Shown here: positions 1 through 5,268 of the stretch, one piece after another | How the letters are laid out: every line of letters begins with the position of its first letter | Numbering within the stretch: the stretch's first letter is position 1 | NCBI GenBank assembly: GCA_937907595.1 | Contig: CALCXL010000564.1 | Coordinates: 1-5,422, forward strand | DNA length: 5,422 bases | Source of the DNA: an uncultured Pseudomonadota bacterium | Lineage (GTDB): Bacteria > Myxococcota_A > UBA796 > UBA9615 | Direction of reading: 5' to 3' | Notes under the pieces: generated by a model | Told to the model about the DNA's origin: nothing | Database searches by the model: none | Seen by the model: only the letters and a program-made list of their open reading frames with translations | Position numbers and translations under genes: made by a program

Positions 1-1
1 A

Positions 2-745
2 CCGGCCCGCAGTGCGTCGCGGCAGTGGCTGGCGCTGCACCTGGAGCGTGTCCGGCTGCGCGACGTCTACCGCCACTTCTTCGCCTTCGGGACCGTGGCC
101 CTGGACCGCTTCCTGCTGATCCGCGACCGCGTCGACGGCTTCGACCTGCACTACCAGGGGCGTGAGCTCCTTGAGGCGCAGCGGGCGACGGGTCAGGGCG
201 CGATCCTCCTGGGCTCCCACCTGGGCAGCTTCGAGGCGATGGGCGCCTTCGCGCGGGACCACGACCTGCCCGTGTACGTCGTGATGTTCACCGAGCACGC
301 GCGGCGGATCTCGGGGATGCTCGAGGCTGCGTCCCCCGGCGCGGCGGCGCGCATCGTGGCCATCGACCCCGGCGACTCCTCCTGGGTGCTGCGGATCAAG
401 AGGCTGGTGGACGACGGCGCCTTCGTGGCGCTGCTGGGCGATCGCGCGGCGGGGGGCCGGCAGGTGGCGGTCGACTTCTTCGGGCGGCAGGCCTTCGTGG
501 CGGCGGGGCCCTACGAGGTGGCGTCGATCCTGCGCTGCCCCGTCTTCCTGTGCACCGGGCTCTTTGAGCAGCCGAACCGCTACCGGCTCCTCTGCGAGCC
601 CTTCGCCGATCGGGTGGAGCTTCCGCGATCGGGGCGCGATGAGGCGTTGACGGGCTACGCGCAGCGCTTCGCAGACAGCTTGGAGGGCTACGCGCGGGCG
701 CATCCATTCTGCTGGTTCAACTTCTACGACTTCTGGGCGGAGTGA
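2..745 (+). CDS. LpxL/HtrB-like lysophospholipid acyltransferase (5' end outside window)
   Basis: The frame is open from base 2 to the TGA at 743-745, giving 247 visible residues. The GTG at 95 is internal, because conserved family sequence (an Arg-His-Phe-Phe-Ala-Phe stretch followed by Leu-Asp-Arg) surrounds it. Family members are near 300 residues, so roughly 50 N-terminal residues are probably missing. The catalytic HX4E motif is seen as HLGSFE (His codon 218-220). A Gly-Asp-Arg and then an FFGRQAF...GP segment (about 438-515) match the substrate-side motifs of this family, and the C-terminus ends in a WFNFYDFW motif typical of the LpxL-like acyltransferases found in aryl-polyene-type and lipid clusters. 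By family knowledge it transfers an acyl chain from acyl-ACP or acyl-CoA to a lipid acceptor at the inner membrane. The acceptor cannot be read from sequence. It may be the last gene of an upstream operon, since a terminator-like repeat follows 8 bp later. Confidence 0.87.
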   Translation, partial: PARSASRQWLALHLERVRLRDVYRHFFAFGTVALDRFLLIRDRVDGFDLHYQGRELLEAQRATGQGAILLGSHLGSFEAMGAFARDHDLPVYVVMFTEHARRISGMLEAASPGAAARIVAIDPGDSSWVLRIKRLVDDGAFVALLGDRAAGGRQVAVDFFGRQAFVAAGPYEVASILRCPVFLCTGLFEQPNRYRLLCEPFADRVELPRSGRDEALTGYAQRFADSLEGYARAHPFCWFNFYDFWAE

Positions 746-752
746 GGGGCGA

Positions 753-820
753 GGACGCGGAACCACGGAACTGCGGAAGCGCGGGTCGTGCCCCCTTGCT
801 GCTTCCGCCCTACCGCGTCC
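753..820. terminator. Nested inverted repeat between convergent genes, probable bidirectional terminator
   Basis: Two perfect 8-bp inverted repeats are nested. The outer pair is GGACGCGG (753-760) with CCGCGTCC (813-820). The inner pair is GCGGAAGC (773-780) with GCTTCCGC (801-808). It lies 7 bp after the acyltransferase stop and 9 bp beyond the end of the lipoprotein gene, exactly where two converging transcripts must stop. Neither side has a clear T-run, so it is either a U-tract-poor terminator or a transcript-end stabilising hairpin. The left arm also contains three CGGAA words spaced 8 bp apart. Confidence 0.5.
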
Positions 821-829
821 CTGCTGCGC

Positions 830-1579
830 CTACTTCCGGAACTCGATCCCCGTCACCCGCACGTCGAACTTGTCGGCGAAGCCCTCAGGCCGCTCCGCGG
901 TCCCGAACTTGAACCCCCGGCTCTCCCCCTTCTTCAAGGTCGGGATCATCTCCGGAGGGGTCGGGAAGCCACCCAGGTCCCGGGCGACGGCCCACCAGGT
1001 GTCGGTCTTGACCACCTTGCCACCAGCGTCCAGGTAGTCGACGGCGCACTCCACGGTGGCCAGGGTGCGGTCGCCGCCGTTCGTGACCACCGCGGTCACG
1101 CGCCAGCCGTTGAGCTCGCCCTTGGTGTCGCCGGCCATGTTGATGCGCGCAGCCGCGACGTCGGCCACGCTCATGTTCGGCAGGTAGAGGATCGTCTCCT
1201 TGCGGTCGCGCGCGTGCTCCACAAACTCGCCGGCGGCGTGGCTGTCCAGGTAGGCCTGGTAGGCGTCGGGCGTGTTCTCCCGCTTCGCCACGTCGAAGGA
1301 CAGCTTGTCCTCCTCCTTGCGGGCCTTCTGGGCGTGGGCGCCGTCGGGGTGCCGCTGCAAGTAGCCCTGCAAGGCCTCCACCGTGCCCTCGCGCTGGGCG
1401 CGCAGGAACCGGAGCTCCTCGATGCGCTCCCGCAGGCGGGCGGCCTCTGCGCTCTGCGGGTACTCGGTCAGGAAGGCCTCGTAGGCCTCCGGCGAGTCCA
1501 GCTGCTGCGCTTCGTGCAGGTCGGCGCCTTCGCAGGCGGTGAGGAGGAGGGCGAAGAGCAGAAGGAAGATGCGACGCAT
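830..1579 (-). CDS. Lipoprotein with three 37-residue TPR-like repeats and a beta-rich C-terminal domain
   Basis: A 249-residue protein. I chose the ATG at 1579 because it gives a compact signal peptide: MRR, a hydrophobic core, then lipobox LTAC with the acylated Cys at residue 16. An in-frame ATG at 1630 would add 17 residues without signal character. The +2 residue is Glu, not Asp, so by the Escherichia coli rule it would not be retained at the inner membrane. Residues 28-138 hold three repeats at an exact 37-residue period (starts 28, 65, 102) with the pattern x-T/S-P-E/D-A-Y-x-x-Y/F-L...A-R, which suggests TPR-like helical hairpins. Residues 155-195 (VTNGGDRTLATVECAVDY, then GGKVV) resemble an FxLYD/Ig-like beta sandwich. 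Function is unknown; such proteins often serve as envelope scaffolds. It is a single gene pointing against both neighbours, so it is probably not part of the fatty-acid operon. A weak TATCCT -10-like box lies just upstream on the minus strand. Confidence 0.85.
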   Translation of the reverse strand: MRRIFLLLFALLLTACEGADLHEAQQLDSPEAYEAFLTEYPQSAEAARLRERIEELRFLRAQREGTVEALQGYLQRHPDGAHAQKARKEEDKLSFDVAKRENTPDAYQAYLDSHAAGEFVEHARDRKETILYLPNMSVADVAAARINMAGDTKGELNGWRVTAVVTNGGDRTLATVECAVDYLDAGGKVVKTDTWWAVARDLGGFPTPPEMIPTLKKGESRGFKFGTAERPEGFADKFDVRVTGIEFRK

Positions 1580-1636
1580 GGCGTCCGAGGATACACGCGC
1601 GCAGACGCCGATCACCTCCCGCGGGGCCATCCACCC

Positions 1637-1665
1637 TTGACCGGTGGATCGGGCGTCGGTAGGTT
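1637..1665 (+). promoter_or_regulatory. Candidate sigma-70 promoter for the fabL operon
   Basis: TTGACC (1637-1642, five of six matches to TTGACA) is followed after exactly 17 bp by TAGGTT (1660-1665), which keeps the T, A and final T of the -10 box. Transcription would start near 1672, about 50 bp before the fabL start codon. This is the only good match I saw in the divergent 143-bp gap. The -10 box is weak in a GC-rich background, so the call is tentative. Confidence 0.4.
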
Positions 1666-1703
1666 CCGCGCGCTCCGCGTATTGGTAGGACCAATCCGGA
1701 ACC
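1662..1703 (+). promoter_or_regulatory. Palindromic operator or leader hairpin upstream of fabL
   Basis: A perfect palindrome ATTGGT-AGG-ACCAAT occupies 1681-1695, and a second 7-bp inverted repeat, GGTTCCG (1662-1668) with CGGAACC (1697-1703), encloses it. The AT-rich inner palindrome stands out in GC-rich DNA and would lie at about +10 to +24 of the predicted transcript, a usual place for a repressor operator. In RNA it could form a bulged hairpin ending about 20 nt before the start codon, next to the AAGGGA ribosome-binding sequence at 1707-1712. Which protein binds it, if any, cannot be told. Confidence 0.4.
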
Positions 1704-1722
1704 CCGAAGGGAAACTGGCTCC

Positions 1723-2544
1723 ATGAAGCACGAAGGCAAGATCGCCCTGGTCACCGGTGGCACGCGGGGGATCGGCAAGGCCATCTCCCTCCGCCTGGCG
1801 CAGGACGGCGCGGACATCATCCTGAACTTCAAGTCCGACGCCACCACGGCAGAGGAGACCGCGCAGGAGATCCGCGATCTGGGGCGCCGCGTGTGGGTGT
1901 TCCAGGCGGACATGCGCGACGACAAGGCCATCCGCGGCCTGACCAAGACCATCAACGAGGAGGTCGGTCAGCTGGACATCCTGGTCCACAACGCCGCCTT
2001 CGGCACCATGGGCAGCATCCTGCGCATGGGCCTGTTCAGCTGGCGCGCCGCCATGGACATCAACGTCACCGCGTTGCTGCTCCTGGCCCAGCAGCTGACC
2101 CCGCTGCTCAAGGTGCAGGGCGGCCACATCATCGGCCTGTCCTCCATCGGCGCGGACATGACCTTCTCGGAGTACGCGAACATCGGCGTCAGCAAGGCGG
2201 CGATGGAGGCCCTCTGCCGCTACCTCGCCTACGAGCTGGCGCCCCTGGGCATCCACACCAACGCGGTCTCCGCCGGGCCCATCAAGACCCGCGCCATCGA
2301 CTGGTTCAAGTACCCCCACGCGGTCGACAACTACGCCACCACGAAGTCGCCGCTGTCCCGCATGGGCACGCCGAACGACCTGTGCGGCATCGTCAGCTTC
2401 CTGTGCACCCCGGACGCCGACTGGATCCTGGGGCAGACCATCCGCGCCGACGGCGGCATCTCCATGGGCGAAGACTTCATGGACTGGTTGAGCGACGAGG
2501 AGCGCGCGACCGAAGAGGCCATCAAGGCCAAGAAGAGGAAGTAG
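1723..2544 (+). CDS. fabL: Enoyl-[ACP] reductase III (FabL-type short-chain dehydrogenase/reductase)
   Basis: A 273-residue classical-size SDR. The nucleotide-binding motif TGGTRGIG is at residues 11-18, an NAA variant of the NAG motif at 90-92, and the structural Asn at 114. The decisive feature is the active site. Tyr151 is separated from Lys158 by six residues (YANIGVSK), the Tyr-X6-Lys signature of enoyl-ACP reductases. At the place where FabG has its Tyr (residue 154) there is Ile. The flanking sequence GVSKAAMEAL.RYLAYELAP and NAVSAGPIKT follows, as I recall it, the Bacillus subtilis FabL pattern. FabL reduces trans-2-enoyl-ACP to acyl-ACP, preferring NADPH, in the last step of each elongation cycle in the cytoplasm. 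A charged tail after about residue 250 ending in AKKRK exceeds the usual length near 250. An AAGGGA ribosome site lies 10 nt before the ATG, and the next gene starts 6 bp after the stop, so the two are co-transcribed. Automatic annotation would probably say 3-oxoacyl-ACP reductase. Confidence 0.86.
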   Translation: MKHEGKIALVTGGTRGIGKAISLRLAQDGADIILNFKSDATTAEETAQEIRDLGRRVWVFQADMRDDKAIRGLTKTINEEVGQLDILVHNAAFGTMGSILRMGLFSWRAAMDINVTALLLLAQQLTPLLKVQGGHIIGLSSIGADMTFSEYANIGVSKAAMEALCRYLAYELAPLGIHTNAVSAGPIKTRAIDWFKYPHAVDNYATTKSPLSRMGTPNDLCGIVSFLCTPDADWILGQTIRADGGISMGEDFMDWLSDEERATEEAIKAKKRK

Positions 2545-2550
2545 AGCACC

Positions 2551-3750
2551 ATGAAGGCCATGTTCCTCACCGGTGGTACCGGCTTCGTGGGCGGAGAGGC
2601 GATCAAGCGCTACATCGAGCGCGCGCCCTCGGATCTGCGCTTCTACCTGCTCGTGCGCGCCCCGGACGCCGCCCGCCTGGAGAAGCGCGCCAACAAGTTC
2701 CTGAAGACCCACTTCGGCGACCAGGCCGACACCGTGGCGGAGCGCTTCACGTTCGTGCGCGGGGACCTGCTGAAGGAGGGCCTCGGCCTGACGGACGCCG
2801 ACCGGGCCATGATCGTCAGCGAGTGCGACCACGTCGTGCACTGCGCGGCGTCGGTGGACTTCGGCGCCACGCTGGAGTTCAGCCGGGAGTACAACCTGGA
2901 CGGCACCCGCCGGGTCCTGGAGGTCTGCGAGGCCATCGCCGACGCCCACGGCCTGCGCCGCCTGGACTACGTCTCCACGGCCTACGTCTCGGGGAACCGC
3001 AACGACGTCGTGCGGGAGAGCGAGCTGTCGAACAAGGGGCTGGGCTGGGCCAACTTCTACGAGCAGAGCAAGTTCGAGTCGGAGGCCCTGGTCCGCGCCT
3101 TCCGCGAGCAGGGCAACCCGGTCAGCATCTACCGCCCCTCCACCGTCGTCGGCGACAGCCGCACCGGGGAGACGCCGAACTTCAACGTCTTGTACTGGCC
3201 CCTTCGCGTGTACGCGCGCGGCTGGTGGGATCTGATGATCGGCTTCGAGGACACGCCGGTGGACGTGGTGCCGATCAACTACGTCGCCGACTGCCTGGTG
3301 AACCTGAGCCTCAAGGGCGACAGCACCATCGGCCGGAACTACCACCTGGCCGCCGGCCCGGACAAGATCTGCCGCATCCGCGACCTGGCGACCCACGCCA
3401 GCAAGTGGTTCGAGCGCCCGTACCCGACCTTCGTGACGCCGGACGACTTCGACAAGAACATCCGTCCGGGCATCGACGAGTCGGCCACGCCGGCGCAGCG
3501 CATGCTGATCAGCCAGGGCACGGTCTACATGCCCTACTTCGTGCGGTCGCCCCTCTTCGACACCAGCAACGTGCTGGCCGATCTGGAGGGCACGGGCACG
3601 GAGCCGTTGATCTCGGTAAACGACTACTTCGACACGCTGTTCGAATTCTGCGTTCGCACCGACTGGGGCCGCAAGAAGACGGTCGCCGCGGTCGGCGGCG
3701 AAGGCTCGCATGATCCGCTGGCTTCCCTGGAGGCCAACGGCGCCGTTTGA
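2551..3750 (+). CDS. Fatty acyl / thioester reductase-like extended SDR (NAD_binding_4 type)
   Basis: A 399-residue extended SDR. It opens with TGGTGFVG (residues 7-14), then YLLVRA (32-37), where Arg36 after the second strand suggests NADPH. Further motifs are the GDL turn (71-73), HCAASVDF (97-104), STAYVSG (142-148) with Thr143, the catalytic pair Tyr170 and Lys174 (YEQSK), and RPS (195-197). VDVVPINYVAD (237-247) is the substrate-domain motif of acyl-CoA/ACP reductases. This set matches the male-sterility/thioester-reductase family, which reduces acyl thioesters to aldehydes or alcohols with NADPH. The remaining 150 residues form a substrate-side domain with a polar, probably disordered tail from about 372. 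The ATG follows the fabL stop by 6 bp, with a GAGGAAG ribosome site inside fabL. Located among enoyl reductase, ketoacyl synthase and ACP, it may release the finished chain reductively. An epimerase or ketoreductase role on a lipid-linked substrate remains possible. Confidence 0.75.
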   Translation: MKAMFLTGGTGFVGGEAIKRYIERAPSDLRFYLLVRAPDAARLEKRANKFLKTHFGDQADTVAERFTFVRGDLLKEGLGLTDADRAMIVSECDHVVHCAASVDFGATLEFSREYNLDGTRRVLEVCEAIADAHGLRRLDYVSTAYVSGNRNDVVRESELSNKGLGWANFYEQSKFESEALVRAFREQGNPVSIYRPSTVVGDSRTGETPNFNVLYWPLRVYARGWWDLMIGFEDTPVDVVPINYVADCLVNLSLKGDSTIGRNYHLAAGPDKICRIRDLATHASKWFERPYPTFVTPDDFDKNIRPGIDESATPAQRMLISQGTVYMPYFVRSPLFDTSNVLADLEGTGTEPLISVNDYFDTLFEFCVRTDWGRKKTVAAVGGEGSHDPLASLEANGAV

Positions 3751-3753
3751 GAT

Positions 3754-3798
3754 GGCCCTCGGGGCCTCGCGCACGCTTTACAGCCCCAAGCGTGCGTG
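3754..3798 (+). terminator. Strong hairpin after the thioester reductase gene, possible terminator
   Basis: An 11-bp stem with one G-U pair is formed by 3768-3778 and 3788-3798 (core GCACGCTT with AAGCGTGC), with a 9-nt loop. A small GGCCC-TCG-GGGCC hairpin (3754-3766) stands directly before it, 3 bp after the stop codon. Only TT follows the stem, so this is not a classical U-tract terminator. It could end part of the fabL-reductase transcript or protect its 3' end. Confidence 0.45.
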
Positions 3799-3805
3799 TT
3801 AGGTA
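3777..3805 (+). promoter_or_regulatory. Weak candidate promoter for the ketoacyl synthase gene
   Basis: TTTACA (3777-3782, five of six matches to TTGACA) lies 17 bp before TAGGTA (3800-3805), and the -10 box is preceded by TG one base away, as in extended -10 promoters. The -10 hexamer itself matches at only two positions, and the -35 box falls in the loop of the preceding hairpin. Listed because a separate promoter would explain the 137-bp gap between otherwise closely packed genes. Confidence 0.2.
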
Positions 3806-3835
3806 GCGGCACCTTTCGGAACAGAGGGGCATTCC

Positions 3836-3867
3836 AACCCTTTATCCATCGGATCTCAAAGGGTTTT
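3836..3867 (+). terminator. Bulged hairpin with short T-run just upstream of the ketoacyl synthase (attenuator-like)
   Basis: AACCCTTT (3836-3843) pairs with AAAGGGTT (3858-3865). Inside it ATCC (3844-3847) pairs with GGAT (3851-3854), giving a 12-bp stem with a 3-nt loop and a 3-nt CTC bulge. TTTT (3864-3867) ends the structure, so it has the shape of a weak intrinsic terminator. It lies only 20 nt before the synthase ATG, leaving just the ribosome site after it. An attenuator or a translation-controlling leader is as likely as a plain terminator. Confidence 0.42.
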
Positions 3868-3887
3868 CGGGGCAGGACGCAGGGTCC

Positions 3888-5195
3888 ATGACGGGACGGA
3901 TCGTCATCACAGGCACCGGCATGGTGACCGCGGCTGGCATCGGAGTGGATGCCTGCTGGGCCACGCTGTGCAGCGGTGCGTCGGCCATCGGCTCCGTCAG
4001 CCTGTGGGATCCGTCGGGCATGGCCGCGCACATCGCCGGCGAGGTGCCTGGCTGGCCCGACGTGCCGGAGGCCCTGGGCCCCTACCCCGTCACCGGTCGC
4101 CCCATGACCTTCGGCGTCTCCGCCGCCCTGGAAGCCCTGCAGCAGGCCGGTATCGGTCGCGACTCGGGCCTCGACGTGCCGCCCTCGCGCCGCGCCGTGG
4201 TGGCTGCCGGCGGCTTCGACGACCAGATGTTGGAGATCCTGGCCCGCGCCGCGGACCGCGTCACGGAGGCCGGCGTGCCCGGCTTCGAGGACGTTGCGGA
4301 CGAGGACATGATGCCCGCCTTCGCGGAGGCGGCCACGCTCCTGGAGATGGAGCGGTACAGCCAGGTGCAGCTGATGCAGGCCCTGGCCTGGCTCTTCCAG
4401 GCGCGGCAGGCGCTCACGGTCAGCACCGCCTGCGCGGGCGGCAACACGGCCATCGGCGACGCCGTCTCCATGATGCGCCGCGGGGAGGCCGACGTCGTGC
4501 TCGCGCTGGGGGTCGACACCCTGGTCACGCGGGAGATGATGGGCGGCTTCTGCAACCTGACCGCGCTGTCCACGCGCAACCACGAGCCCGAGCGCGCCTC
4601 GCGCCCCTTCGACAAGGAGCGGGACGGCTTCGTGATGGGGGAGGGGGCCGCGGCCGTGGTCCTGGAGCGCGAGGAGCACGCGCTGGCTCGCGGCGCCACG
4701 ATCATCGCCGAGCTCGCGGGCTTCGGGTACAGCAGCGACGCCTTCCGCCTGACCGCGCCCCACCCCGCGGGCACCGGCATGGCCGTGTCCATGCAGCGCG
4801 CCATCGAGGACGGGGGCATGACGCCGGCGGACATCGGCTACATCAACGCCCACGGCACCTCCACCGCCGCCAACGACTCCGCGGAGACCACCGCGCTCGG
4901 GCTGGTGTTCGGGGATCGGCTGCAGTCCATCCCCGTCTCAGGCACGAAGTCGATCATCGGCCACCTGATCCACGGCGCCGGCGCCGTCGGAGCGGTGGTC
5001 GCGGCGCGCACCGTGGCCGAGCAGCTGGTGCACCCCACTGCAAACTACGAGCACCCCGACCCCGCCTGCGAACTCGACATCGTGGCCCACAAGCCGCGGC
5101 GCGCCGACGTCGACGGGGTCCTGGTCAACGCTTTCGGATTCGGTGGCCAGAACGCAACCGTCGCCGTCCGTCGCTGGACGGCAGAGCTGAGCTGA
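3888..5195 (+). CDS. FabF-like beta-ketoacyl-ACP synthase, divergent
   Basis: A 435-residue thiolase-fold condensing enzyme, against 413 for Escherichia coli FabF. It joins an acyl thioester to malonyl-ACP by decarboxylative Claisen condensation. All catalytic residues are present: nucleophile Cys182 in STACAGG, His322 in NAHGTST, Lys354 and His359 in KSIIGH, and the gating GFGG loop at 417-420 followed by Asn422. SRPFDKERDGFVMGEG (238-253) is also typical. It differs from FabF in about 20 extra residues between Gly108 and Cys182, in having ARQAL where FabF has the conserved Gly-Pro turn before the active site, and in Gly368 where FabF has a conserved Glu (modular PKS synthases also have Gly there). 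The full triad argues against a chain-length-factor subunit. The ATG at 3888 has CAGGA and AGGG upstream. The ACP gene follows after 73 bp, its likely partner. Probable role: a dedicated elongation enzyme of a secondary fatty-acid or polyketide-like pathway; substrate unknown. Confidence 0.88.
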   Translation: MTGRIVITGTGMVTAAGIGVDACWATLCSGASAIGSVSLWDPSGMAAHIAGEVPGWPDVPEALGPYPVTGRPMTFGVSAALEALQQAGIGRDSGLDVPPSRRAVVAAGGFDDQMLEILARAADRVTEAGVPGFEDVADEDMMPAFAEAATLLEMERYSQVQLMQALAWLFQARQALTVSTACAGGNTAIGDAVSMMRRGEADVVLALGVDTLVTREMMGGFCNLTALSTRNHEPERASRPFDKERDGFVMGEGAAAVVLEREEHALARGATIIAELAGFGYSSDAFRLTAPHPAGTGMAVSMQRAIEDGGMTPADIGYINAHGTSTAANDSAETTALGLVFGDRLQSIPVSGTKSIIGHLIHGAGAVGAVVAARTVAEQLVHPTANYEHPDPACELDIVAHKPRRADVDGVLVNAFGFGGQNATVAVRRWTAELS

Positions 5196-5198
5196 ACC

Positions 5199-5253
5199 GG
5201 GGTCCGCCGGGCCGGCGTACCCCACGGAACAACGTGGCCCATGAAGGGGCCAC
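5199..5253 (+). promoter_or_regulatory. Chain of three overlapping hairpins between synthase and ACP genes
   Basis: Three inverted repeats share bases in turn. The first is a 25-nt dyad centred on 5211 (GGGGT and ACCCC outside, CGCC and GGCG inside, one mismatch), starting 3 nt after the synthase stop. The second is CCACG (5222-5226) with CGTGG (5233-5237). The third is GTGGCCC (5234-5240) with GGGCCAC (5247-5253), a perfect 7-bp stem with a 6-nt loop. The GTGG at 5234-5237 can pair either way, so hairpins two and three exclude each other. The third ends 2 nt before the ACP ribosome site. No T-run follows. A role in ACP translation or in mRNA processing is inference. Confidence 0.4.
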
Positions 5254-5268
5254 AAGAGGAGAGTTGAG

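Noticed and set aside
788..1726. 312-codon plus-strand open frame opposite the lipoprotein
   Set aside because: The minus-strand lipoprotein has a proper lipobox and periodic repeats, while this frame is Leu/Val/Arg/Gly-rich and runs into the fabL start.
1893..3713. 606-codon plus-strand open frame overlapping the two reductases
   Set aside because: It is a +2 shifted shadow of real genes, with Arg/His/Gly-rich low-complexity translation and no motif.
1612..3774. 720-codon open frame on the minus strand opposite the two reductase genes
   Set aside because: It lies antisense to two genes with clear catalytic motifs, is rich in Arg, Val, Ala, Gly and His with no recognisable domain, and is the usual by-product of strong third-position GC bias.
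3624..4853. 409-codon minus-strand open frame opposite the ketoacyl synthase
   Set aside because: Antisense shadow of a gene with a complete catalytic set; it also crosses the non-coding gap before the synthase.
758..5230. Recurrence of CGGAAC in every intergenic gap (758, 766, 1697, 3817, 5225), recalling the GGAAC -35 box of ECF sigma factors
   Set aside because: No matching -10 element at the right spacing was found in any gap, the word also occurs inside genes (836, 3333), and several copies are arms of inverted repeats.
5241..5267. Eight-codon mini-ORF (MKGPQEES) ending 1 nt before the ACP start, with its ATG in a hairpin loop
   Set aside because: It could be a leader peptide, but it has no ribosome site of its own and an ORF this short is expected by chance.
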